A stretch of 64,000 bases of DNA from Ghiorsea sp. (GTDB taxonomy: Bacteria; Pseudomonadota; Zetaproteobacteria; Mariprofundales; Mariprofundaceae): NCBI GenBank assembly GCA_027080505.1, contig JALWRX010000029.1, positions 1 to 64,000 of the forward strand, in the 5' to 3' direction. The position numbers were made by a program, and so were the translations under genes. Below, piece by piece: positions 8,987-17,522 of this stretch. The notes below the pieces were generated by a model that worked only from the letters and a program-made list of their open reading frames with translations, made no database searches and was not told where the DNA came from. Numbering within the stretch: position 1 is the first letter of the stretch; each line of letters opens with the position of its first letter.

Positions 8987-11344
8987 TTATCCGCGAAGTT
9001 CAGCCTTAAACTTCGTAGCCACTGCATCAATCACGGCTTGCATCACCTTGTCCGAATCTTCTTGGGTGAGTGTGCGTTTGGCATCTTGCAACACAAAACG
9101 AATACCCAAGCTCACCTTACCTTCAGGCACACCTTGACCATCATACAAGTCAAAAATAGAGGCATCAACAAACTGCTGCCCACAAGCTTTGCGCACTGTT
9201 TGCAAAATAGCATCCGAAGTCACTCCCTTGTCAAACAAAAAGACCAAGTCACGTTCAATAGATGGGAACTCAGGAATTGGTTGAAACTTGGCTTTTTTAC
9301 CCGTGTGTAATACATCCAAGTTAATCGATGCCACAAACACATCATCGGATAAATCAAATCCATCCGCCAAATCACCATCTACTTTTCCAATGTAACCCGC
9401 TACAGACTTACCAATAAAAATCTTTGCCGTTTGCCCTGCTTGCAAGCCTAAAACACCATCATCTGCCATAAACCGTGCGGTTAAACCACGCCCTTGCAGC
9501 CATGATTCAATCGCACCTTTTAAGTCAAAAAAGTCAGCTTTTCTAGACTTGGCATACCAAGTATCTGGCTGCACATCCCCCGTTATCAACCAAGCCAACA
9601 TATTGGTTTCAGTATGCTCATCAAGCGGACCTGTATAAATACGACCTTGCTCAACCAATGCCACACCTGTCTGCTGGCGGTTCATATTATATTTCGCCGT
9701 GTTCAACAAACTGGGGAACATAGAGCGACGCATCACACTCATGGCTTCTGAAATCGGATTGGGTAGCACCAAGTCTTTATCATCTTCTGCCACAAACAAA
9801 CGTTGCTCTGCCTTGGAAATAAAAGCATAATTAATCACTTGCACAAAACCCAAACGCACCGCATCGGTGATACCAGTATCCACCTTACTTGGTTGAATTG
9901 TCGTCAATGTTGGCATCATGGCTGGGATATTATCAAAGCCAATCACACGCGCATATTCTTCGGAAATATCTTCTGCCAAACGCACATCAGGTCTATGGCT
10001 GGGCACGCTAAAGTTTAAAGTGTCTCCATCATGTTCAATGCCAAAACCCATACGTTCTAACACTGCATCAGCCGTTTTAGGCACTTCAATGCCAAGACGT
10101 GATTCAATACGCTGCATGTTCACTTGAATTTGCGTGTCTTTGATTAAACTATCCGTATCACCCACGACTGTTATCGCACTGACTTGACCACCAAACAAAC
10201 TCACAATCATTTGTGCAACTTGATCCATAGCCACCGCAATCATGGCTGGGTCAACCCCACGCTCAAATCGCATGGAAGAATCCGACACCAAACCACAAGT
10301 GCGGCGGGTAATACTAATACGCGCAGGTCTAAATGCTGCAGATTCCAAAATGATATTGCTGGTTTTATCCGTCACACCCGTAGGCTCTGAACCCATAATG
10401 CCTGCCAAAGCAATCACATGTTTATCATCAGCAATCACCAAGTCTTCATCGTGAAGACTCACATTTTTACCTTCTAAAGATGTAAACGTTTCACCTGCTT
10501 TGGCTGTACGCACAGTGATGTTTCCATCCAGTGTATCTGCATCAAAAGCATGCATGGGCTGACCCAAATCAAGCATGGTATAATTAATCACATCCACCAC
10601 ACCATTGATGGGGCGCAAACCCGCAGCAATCAAACGTGCTTGAAGCCATTCAGGTGAGGCAGAAACTTTTACGCCTTCAATCTTGCAAGCTGTATAAAGC
10701 GGACAATCTTCACTGGCAGCAATAGCAACTGTAGGCGCAGCAACACTATCATCCGTTGCCACCACTTCATCGCCTGGCTCAATCAAAGGCAAGGCATAAT
10801 CAGCCGCCAAATCTCTTGCGATACCCCTTAAACTCATGCAATCACCACGGTTGGGTGTGATGTCCAAATCAAGCACTGCTTCTTCAAGCTCTAAATATTC
10901 ACCGACTTCCTCGCCCACTGGTGCATCTTTAGGCAGAATCAACAACCCATCTGCATCTTCAGCAAGTCCAAGCTCTGCTTCGGAGCAACACATACCAAAG
11001 CTTACTTCACCACGAATTTTACCTTTTTTAATTTTTAAACCATTGGGCAAACTCGTGCCTACAGTGGCAACGGGTACTTTATCACCTGCTTTCATATTGC
11101 TTGCACCGCAAACAATGGATAAATGCTCAACATCACCCAAATCAATTTTGAGCAATTTCAATTTGTCTGCATCAGGGTGTGGTTTCATTTCAACGATATG
11201 ACCCACGCGCACACCTTTGACACCAGCACGTGGTGTTTCAATGCCTTCAACTTCATGACCCAAACGCACCAAATCATCGGCAACCTCTTGGGGTGTTTTT
11301 TCAATAGGACAGTGTTCTTTTAACCAAGAAAATGGAATTTTCAT
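8987..11344 (-). CDS. pheT: Phenylalanine-tRNA ligase beta subunit
   Basis: Start MKIPFSWLKEHCPIEKTPQEVADDLVRLGHEVEGIE; full PheT length. Confidence 0.97.
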   Translation of the reverse strand: MKIPFSWLKEHCPIEKTPQEVADDLVRLGHEVEGIETPRAGVKGVRVGHIVEMKPHPDADKLKLLKIDLGDVEHLSIVCGASNMKAGDKVPVATVGTSLPNGLKIKKGKIRGEVSFGMCCSEAELGLAEDADGLLILPKDAPVGEEVGEYLELEEAVLDLDITPNRGDCMSLRGIARDLAADYALPLIEPGDEVVATDDSVAAPTVAIAASEDCPLYTACKIEGVKVSASPEWLQARLIAAGLRPINGVVDVINYTMLDLGQPMHAFDADTLDGNITVRTAKAGETFTSLEGKNVSLHDEDLVIADDKHVIALAGIMGSEPTGVTDKTSNIILESAAFRPARISITRRTCGLVSDSSMRFERGVDPAMIAVAMDQVAQMIVSLFGGQVSAITVVGDTDSLIKDTQIQVNMQRIESRLGIEVPKTADAVLERMGFGIEHDGDTLNFSVPSHRPDVRLAEDISEEYARVIGFDNIPAMMPTLTTIQPSKVDTGITDAVRLGFVQVINYAFISKAEQRLFVAEDDKDLVLPNPISEAMSVMRRSMFPSLLNTAKYNMNRQQTGVALVEQGRIYTGPLDEHTETNMLAWLITGDVQPDTWYAKSRKADFFDLKGAIESWLQGRGLTARFMADDGVLGLQAGQTAKIFIGKSVAGYIGKVDGDLADGFDLSDDVFVASINLDVLHTGKKAKFQPIPEFPSIERDLVFLFDKGVTSDAILQTVRKACGQQFVDASIFDLYDGQGVPEGKVSLGIRFVLQDAKRTLTQEDSDKVMQAVIDAVATKFKAELRG

Positions 11345-11348
11345 CGAC

Positions 11349-12419
11349 TTAAGCCCCCATCCTACGTAAGAATCGAACATCATTTTCAAAAAACAATCGC
11401 AAATCTGGAATACCATGTTTTAGCATCACCAAACGCTCCACGCCCAAACCAAAGGCAAATCCAGAATATATGCTGCTATCAATGCCCACAGCTTTGAGCA
11501 CATTGGGATGAATCATGCCACTGCCCAACACTTCAATCCAGCCGCTGCCCTTACAAATACGGCAGCCTTTGTGGTTGCAGAATACACAACCAATATCCAC
11601 TTCTGCAGAAGGTTCAGTAAACGGAAAGTAATGCGGACGTAACCGAATCGGCACATCCTTTTCAAAATACGCCGATAAAAAATGTTGTAACACACCTTTT
11701 AAATGCGCAAGCGACACATCTTTATCCACCTTAAAGACTTCAACTTGGTGAAACATGGGTGAATGGGTCACATCATAATCACAACGATAAACACGTCCTG
11801 CCGCCACAACTGCCAACGGCGGTTCACCACCTGCATCTACACAGGCTTGCATAGCACGAATTTGTACGGGAGACGTATGCGTGCGCAATAATTTTGTGTC
11901 GGCTGTGCCTTCAATATCAAAGAAAAAAGTATCGTGATTGGCACGAGCAGGATGTTCTGCAGGAATGTTAAGCGCATCAAAGTTGTGAAATTCATCTTCA
12001 ATTTCAGGGCCTTCTGCCATAGCAAAACCCATTTGCGCAAAAATCGCCGTCATTTCATGCAAACCCTGCTGCACAGGATGAAGCGCACCTGTTTCTGATG
12101 TGCGCCCAGACAAGGTCACATCAATACGCTCTGCATCAATTCTCGCTTCTTTTTCTTTGCTCGCCAATAAGGATTCAGCTTTATCCAAAGCTTCCGCCAA
12201 CACTGATTTCGTAGCGTTCACAAACTGACCGATCACAGGTCTATCTTGCGGAGGCAACTTACCCACACCTTTAAGCACACTGGTCAGCTCACCTTTTTTA
12301 CCCAAATACGCCACGCGCAAGGCTTGCAATGCTTTCAAATCAGCAGCATCCGCGAACAATGCCAGTGCCTTATCTTGCAAATCCTGTAGCTGTGCTTTTA
12401 ATGAATCAATTTCACTCAT
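11349..12419 (-). CDS. pheS: Phenylalanine-tRNA ligase alpha subunit
   Basis: Start MSEIDSLKAQLQDLQDKAL; motifs HPARANHDTFFF, LLRTHTSPVQIRAM, GFAFGLGVERLVMLKHGI. Confidence 0.97.
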   Translation of the reverse strand: MSEIDSLKAQLQDLQDKALALFADAADLKALQALRVAYLGKKGELTSVLKGVGKLPPQDRPVIGQFVNATKSVLAEALDKAESLLASKEKEARIDAERIDVTLSGRTSETGALHPVQQGLHEMTAIFAQMGFAMAEGPEIEDEFHNFDALNIPAEHPARANHDTFFFDIEGTADTKLLRTHTSPVQIRAMQACVDAGGEPPLAVVAAGRVYRCDYDVTHSPMFHQVEVFKVDKDVSLAHLKGVLQHFLSAYFEKDVPIRLRPHYFPFTEPSAEVDIGCVFCNHKGCRICKGSGWIEVLGSGMIHPNVLKAVGIDSSIYSGFAFGLGVERLVMLKHGIPDLRLFFENDVRFLRRMGA

Positions 12420-12501
12420 GTTTATCCTCAACCCTATGCCATCATAGGTTATCAATAGAGGCAGCACTCTACAAAGAAGTTATAAAAAATCATTAGATGA
12501 A

Positions 12502-12535
12502 AAAGGTTGTTTCATCAACCACTACTACAACCTTT
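12502..12535 (-). terminator. Hairpin upstream of pheS (possible attenuator)
   Basis: Minus strand AAAGGTTGT-N16-ACAACCTTTTT. Confidence 0.4.
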
Positions 12536-12556
12536 GAATAACATCATTTTCACATA

Positions 12557-12588
12557 AAAAAGGTCGCTATAAAATCTAGCGACCTTTT
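12557..12588 (-). terminator. Intrinsic terminator downstream of the FG-GAP-like gene
   Basis: AAAAGGTCGCT-ataaaatct-AGCGACCTTTT stem-loop with U-run. Confidence 0.75.
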
Positions 12589-12609
12589 ATCACCATCTTG
12601 ACGGGCTAT

Positions 12610-14739
12610 TTAATACAAATACACGGCTCCTGAAGATGATACCGTATTATCTGTTTGATTACCACCAATGCCTGTGGCTGCGCTATCTTCTTGAAGAGCC
12701 CCCACTGCTAGCGTATTACCATCAGTGCTTAGACTAACTGAAGCACCAAAACGATCATTCGCATCTGTATTGCTTGCTTTGACATAAGCTTGTTGTGTCC
12801 AAGTACCTGCTGTGCGGGTGAACACATACACCGCTCCTGATTGAGCTATAACATTATCGGTATAATAGTTATAACCAATACCTCTGACTAAACTATCTTC
12901 CCCATCAGCTCCTACAGCCAGCGTATTGCCATCACCGCTTAGACTGAGTGACCAACCAAATCGATCATCCAACTCTGCATTGCTTGCTTTGATATAAACT
13001 TGTTGTGCCCAAGTGCCTGCTGTGCGGGTAAACACATACACTGCTCCTGAAGCAAGTGCCGTATTATCCGCTTGATTGCCACCAATGCCTGTGGCTGCGC
13101 TAGCTTCCCTATAAGTCCCTACAGCCAAGGTGTTGCCATTAGAACTAATGCTGAGTGAATAACCAAATTGATCAATTGCCCCTGTATTGCTTGCTTTAAC
13201 ATAGGCCTGTTGTGTCCATGTATTTGCTGTGCGGGTAAACACATACACCGCTCCTGAATCAACTACCGTATTATCCACTTGGTTGCCATCAATGCCTGTG
13301 GCTGCACTATCTTCTTGAAAAGCCCCCACTGCCAGCGTATTACCATCACCACTTAGGCTAACTGAATAACCAAACACATCATTTAATCCTGTATTGCTTG
13401 CTTTAATATAGGCTTGCTGGGTCCAAGTACCTGCTGTGCGGGTAAACACATACACCGCTCCTGATTGAGATACAGTATTATCCGCTTGATTACCGCCAAT
13501 ACCTGTAGCTGCGCTAGCTTCAGCACCAGCCCCCACTGCCAGCGTATTGCCATCGTCGCTTAGGCTAAGTGAATAACCAAAGTAATCACCTGCCTCTGTA
13601 TTACTTGCTTTAACATAGGCTTGCTGTGTCCATATGCCTGCTGTGCGGGTAAACACATACACCGCTCCTGAAGCAAGTGCTGTGTTATCTGCTTGGTTGC
13701 CACCAATGCCTGTGGCTGCGCTACCTTCCCCATAAGCCCCCACTGCCAGCGTATTGCCATCAGCACTTAGGCTGAGTGAATAACCAAAATAATCATACGC
13801 CCCTGTATTGCTTGCTTTAACATAGGCTTGTTGTGTCCAAGTACCTGCTGTGCGGGTAAACACATACACAGCTCCTGAAGCAATTGCCGTATTATCCACT
13901 TGGTTGCCATCAATGCCTGTGGCTGCACTAGCTTCTTGATGAGTTCCCACTGCTAGCGTATTGCCATCGCCGCTTAAAGCAACGGACCAACCAAAACCAT
14001 CCGCCATATCTGTATTGGATGCTTTGACATAAACTGTTGCTGCCACCGAATCAACCACGGCAACCGTTTGATTGGGTGATGCCACACAGGTGGAATTATC
14101 AGCATTGCAAGCCTCAATAATATATTGCTCAGCCACCCAATTGGTTTTATGCACAGGGATTTCAAGGCTAAAAGATGTTGCTGTGCTTGCAATATTGCTT
14201 GCCGCAGGCTCAACCGTAAAACCCGACACACCACTCAAAATGCGATAATGATCCACATTGCTGCCTGCTACCCATGTGAAATTCAAAGATTTCCCACTGA
14301 CTGTCATATTGACGGATGTTGGCGCTGACATCACTATTACGCTACGTGTTATAGGAGTTGCTGCATTACCTGCTGTATCTGTAGCATTATAAGTCAGCGT
14401 ATAAGTTCCACCAACTGAAGTGTCTACTGTGCCCGTAACTGTGGCTATTAGACCTGTATCAACATTGTCTGTCACTGTTGTTCCCGGATCTGTCCATGTA
14501 GAGCCTTGGGCTACTGTATATGAGGCAAGCCCCAATAAATTGATAACAGGAGGTGTTGTATCTGTTGGTGCTGGCGTTGGCGTTGGCGTTGGCGTTGGCG
14601 TTGGCGTTGGCGTTGGCGTTGGCGTTGGCGTTGGAGCTGGTGCTGGTGCTGGAGCTGGTGTACCACCGTCTCCACACCCACTTAATATAAGAAGCAATGA
14701 AGTAATCATGAATAGTTTTATAATTTCTGTTTTGAACAT
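12610..14739 (-). CDS. Lipoprotein with Pro/Thr linker, Ig-like (DUF5011-type) segment and 7 FG-GAP-like repeats (paralog 1)
   Basis: Lipobox LLILSGCGDGG; PAPAPTPTPT linker; DTTPPVINLLGLASYTVAQGSTWTDPGTTVTDNVD; seven units with (D)DxFGxSxSLSxDGNTLAVGA...GAVYVFTRTAGTWTQQAYVKASN. Confidence 0.85.
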   Translation of the reverse strand: MFKTEIIKLFMITSLLLILSGCGDGGTPAPAPAPAPTPTPTPTPTPTPTPTPTPTPAPTDTTPPVINLLGLASYTVAQGSTWTDPGTTVTDNVDTGLIATVTGTVDTSVGGTYTLTYNATDTAGNAATPITRSVIVMSAPTSVNMTVSGKSLNFTWVAGSNVDHYRILSGVSGFTVEPAASNIASTATSFSLEIPVHKTNWVAEQYIIEACNADNSTCVASPNQTVAVVDSVAATVYVKASNTDMADGFGWSVALSGDGNTLAVGTHQEASAATGIDGNQVDNTAIASGAVYVFTRTAGTWTQQAYVKASNTGAYDYFGYSLSLSADGNTLAVGAYGEGSAATGIGGNQADNTALASGAVYVFTRTAGIWTQQAYVKASNTEAGDYFGYSLSLSDDGNTLAVGAGAEASAATGIGGNQADNTVSQSGAVYVFTRTAGTWTQQAYIKASNTGLNDVFGYSVSLSGDGNTLAVGAFQEDSAATGIDGNQVDNTVVDSGAVYVFTRTANTWTQQAYVKASNTGAIDQFGYSLSISSNGNTLAVGTYREASAATGIGGNQADNTALASGAVYVFTRTAGTWAQQVYIKASNAELDDRFGWSLSLSGDGNTLAVGADGEDSLVRGIGYNYYTDNVIAQSGAVYVFTRTAGTWTQQAYVKASNTDANDRFGASVSLSTDGNTLAVGALQEDSAATGIGGNQTDNTVSSSGAVYLY
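14573..14632. repeat. Hexanucleotide tandem repeat (GGCGTT)x10 in the Pro-Thr linker codons
   Basis: Ten uninterrupted GGCGTT units on the plus strand, encoding (Pro-Thr)n on the minus strand. Confidence 0.95.
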
Positions 14740-14855
14740 ATGCGACTCCTAGTTAATAACTTGAAGTGCCAATACTACTTCCTTCATAAGCAGGGTAACC
14801 AGTCGGCAAAAAGGCTTAATCCTTTTGGGTGACTGGTGTGCTCTGTATAGTCATG
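14740..14855 (-). promoter_or_regulatory. Leader copy 1, duplicated upstream of paralog 2; contains a stem-loop
   Basis: Near-identical to 19392-19505 (about 2 mismatches); minus strand CCAGTC-ACCC-AAAAGG-ATTAAG-CCTTTT-TGCC-GACTGG forms nested helices. Confidence 0.75.
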
Positions 14856-14890
14856 GTATAAATTCGCTTTGAATATATCGGGAGTGCTAG

Positions 14891-15505
14891 ATGAAAATAT
14901 TGATTGCTGATGATCATACATTGTTTCGTGAAAGCTTGTGTTTGGTATTGGCACGCTTGAATAATGAACCTCCGCTAATTTTACAGGCAGGTGATACCCA
15001 TTCAGCATTAGCGATTGCAAATAAGCATGATGATATTGATTTGATTCTAATGGATATTGATATGCCAGGAGGCAGTGGTTTGAATGCGATTAGCAGCTTA
15101 CAAACACTCAGACCACATATACCAGTCATTATGATATCAGCGCATGAAGAGCATAGTGCCATTCAAAAAGCGTTGGATTTAGGAGCGAAGGGATTTGTAC
15201 CTAAAAGTACATCAACAGATATACTGCTTGCCGCAGTCACCTTGGTATTATCTGGAGGTATTTATTTACCATCTCAATTACTAACCGCTCTTCCTGAACA
15301 TAATAGTGAAAAACAAAAGCTCACACCAAGACAGATAGAGATACTTCAATTATTGCAACAAGGGGTCCAAAACAAAAATATCGCTTATCAACTGGATTTG
15401 AGCGAATCTACGGTAAAAGTTCATGTGCGCCGTATTTTTACTGCACTAGGCGCAAGAAACCGCAGCCAGGCAGTGAACACTGCACTTCATCTTGGTATAT
15501 TATAA
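14891..15505 (+). CDS. NarL/LuxR-type response regulator
   Basis: Receiver MKILIADDHTLFRESL...LILMDIDMPG...KGFVPKS; C-terminal HTH LTPRQIEILQLLQQGVQNKNIAYQLDLSESTVKVHVRRIFTALGARNRSQAV. Confidence 0.95.
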   Translation: MKILIADDHTLFRESLCLVLARLNNEPPLILQAGDTHSALAIANKHDDIDLILMDIDMPGGSGLNAISSLQTLRPHIPVIMISAHEEHSAIQKALDLGAKGFVPKSTSTDILLAAVTLVLSGGIYLPSQLLTALPEHNSEKQKLTPRQIEILQLLQQGVQNKNIAYQLDLSESTVKVHVRRIFTALGARNRSQAVNTALHLGIL

Positions 15506-15541
15506 AAAGATTTCACCAGCTCGTGATTAAAGGTGGTTGTC

Positions 15542-17278
15542 TTAACACCGAGTGCTGTTCTTGAGAAGAAAAGCCTTTAATGCATCAGGATTGACAGGTT
15601 TATGTAGCAAAGGAAACCCACCTTTTTTTGCTTCTTCGATGCGCTCGGGTGCGGTATCACCAGTGATAATTAACGATGGAATCGTTTGACCCAACAATTG
15701 GCAGACTGCTGCAATCGCTTCTGCACCTGTTTTCTCTTCACGCAAGCGATAATCCACAATCAAAACATCTGGACATCTTTTGGAATACTTTAAGCTATGC
15801 AAGCAATCTTCTTGGGAGCCAAATGTCAGCACATCACAACCCCATACATTCAACAACATCTGCAATCCTTCACGTGCAAGCTTATCATCATCAATAAGCA
15901 CAATGGTTAGGCTTTGCAAGGATGCTATATCCATCGTTGTGAGAGATGTTTCTTCGTTAATAGGGTTTGCATCATGGGCAGATGCAAGGGTGATTGAAAA
16001 GCGTGAGCCTTTGCCCACTTGAGAGCGCAAAGAAATATCTGTACCCATGATATGAGCCAGACGTTGGACAATGGACAAGCCAAGCCCCAAGCCTTTTTCT
16101 CGATCACGTTCAGGGTTCTCTAATTGCGTAAATTCTTGAAATACATCCTCAAACTTATCACTCGGAATGCCGCAACCTGTATCCCATAAATCAATACGCC
16201 AAGCTTCACCCCGTTGGCATACCGCAAGCAGGATTCCACCTCGTTTGGTATGGTGAATCGCATTGCTAAGTAAGTTTGATAGTATCCGGTTCAACATCGT
16301 TGGATCAGCGTGAACAACAGCATCGGTAGGACGCAAGCGAAGTTCGATACCCTTCTGATCAACTTGCACCATGTATGCCATAACCAAGCGATGCAGCAAT
16401 GGTTGAAGCTTGATGGCTTGCATATCAGGCTTCATGGTTCCTGCGTCCAATTTCGAGATGTCGAGTAATTGATCAAGCAAATTATTCATCGCCTGAAAAG
16501 CCTGCTTTGTTTTACCCAAAATTTCTTTTTTCTTGGGCTCATGCTCCATATAATCCAAAGATTCAATAAACAGCCCAAGCGCCTGATGAGGTTGCCGAAG
16601 ATCATGGCTTGCAGCAGCCAAAAAACGTGATTTATCTTGATTAGCTCGTGTTGCATCAGCTGCTTTTTGAGTGAGTTCATCCATCAATGCGATGTTCTTC
16701 AGGTGCAGTGCAATATTGCGTTTGTACATCCGTGCATAACCAAGCCCTAAAATAACCATCATAGGGATGGCTGCAAACAATAGGAGTAGCCCCATGGCAA
16801 AAAACATTTCGTTATTCTGCATCATAAGAAACAGTCCGAATGGAACATTCATGCCCAAAATCCAGCTAATATGGATAGGAAGAAAAGATGCAGATGTCAC
16901 TGCTGACCCAAACCCTGGCATAATCATTAAGGCAACAAGAAAATAGCCCCAACCGATGGACTGTTGATTAAAAGCAAGACATGCACCAATGCTGATGGTA
17001 GCTCCAGCAAGCAGTGAATACAAAGCGATACCCCATCCCCAACGCAGGTAGGATTTAATGTTATTTTTACTATGCTGATGTAAAAAAACATGCACCAAAA
17101 TACCATGCCCCACCGCCACCAATGCTCCCACAACAGACCATATTTGAACATTTAAACGCTCAATGTCGGCGATATACCAAACAAAACCAAGCAATACAAA
17201 AAGACCAGCCCAACCATTGCGAATATTCTCACATACTTGCGATACACTTTCTTTAGCGATGATGTCGTGTGCGTTCAT
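15542..17278 (-). CDS. Membrane hybrid sensor histidine kinase with C-terminal receiver
   Basis: Multiple N-terminal TM segments; SRFLAAASHDLRQPHQALGLF H-box; DTGCGIP and GLGLGLSIVQRLA; receiver VLIDDDKLAREGL...DVLIVDYRL. Confidence 0.93.
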   Translation of the reverse strand: MNAHDIIAKESVSQVCENIRNGWAGLFVLLGFVWYIADIERLNVQIWSVVGALVAVGHGILVHVFLHQHSKNNIKSYLRWGWGIALYSLLAGATISIGACLAFNQQSIGWGYFLVALMIMPGFGSAVTSASFLPIHISWILGMNVPFGLFLMMQNNEMFFAMGLLLLFAAIPMMVILGLGYARMYKRNIALHLKNIALMDELTQKAADATRANQDKSRFLAAASHDLRQPHQALGLFIESLDYMEHEPKKKEILGKTKQAFQAMNNLLDQLLDISKLDAGTMKPDMQAIKLQPLLHRLVMAYMVQVDQKGIELRLRPTDAVVHADPTMLNRILSNLLSNAIHHTKRGGILLAVCQRGEAWRIDLWDTGCGIPSDKFEDVFQEFTQLENPERDREKGLGLGLSIVQRLAHIMGTDISLRSQVGKGSRFSITLASAHDANPINEETSLTTMDIASLQSLTIVLIDDDKLAREGLQMLLNVWGCDVLTFGSQEDCLHSLKYSKRCPDVLIVDYRLREEKTGAEAIAAVCQLLGQTIPSLIITGDTAPERIEEAKKGGFPLLHKPVNPDALKAFLLKNSTRC

Positions 17279-17385
17279 GTTTCAAGTTGACCCTGAACCA
17301 GTAATAATAATGCTGTTTCAGCACAGGCTTGGGAACCAAGCAGCAATATGCCTAACAATAGGGGAAAACATAAAAACACCTTCAT
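17275..17385 (-). CDS. Possible small secreted/membrane peptide (36 aa) overlapping the kinase start
   Basis: MKVFLCFPLLLGILLLGSQACAETALLLLVQGQLET; ATGA overlap with kinase start at 17278. No independent support. Confidence 0.35.
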   Translation of the reverse strand: MKVFLCFPLLLGILLLGSQACAETALLLLVQGQLET

Positions 17386-17457
17386 AGCAGCATTATAGTC
17401 AATACACTTTAAGGATACTAGCATCATACCGCTGATTGACGATGAAATAATAGCCAA

Positions 17458-17490
17458 AAAAGGAAGCCAAATCATTTGGCAACCTTTTAT
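17458..17490 (-). terminator. Intrinsic terminator downstream of FG-GAP-like paralog 2
   Basis: AAAGGAAGCCAAATCATTTGGCAACCTTTT stem-loop. Confidence 0.6.
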
Positions 17491-17522
17491 GGCTGTTGCT
17501 GTTTCACCTATTTATTGGCTTA

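Noticed and set aside
14420-14752. Plus-strand 110-aa Gly/Val-rich ORF
   Set aside because: Antisense of the Pro-Thr repeat and signal peptide of the FG-GAP lipoprotein; low-complexity artefact.
14740-14855. Leader as a c-di-GMP-I (GEMM) riboswitch
   Set aside because: Stem pattern and loop sequence do not show the GEMM consensus core by eye; left as an unassigned element.
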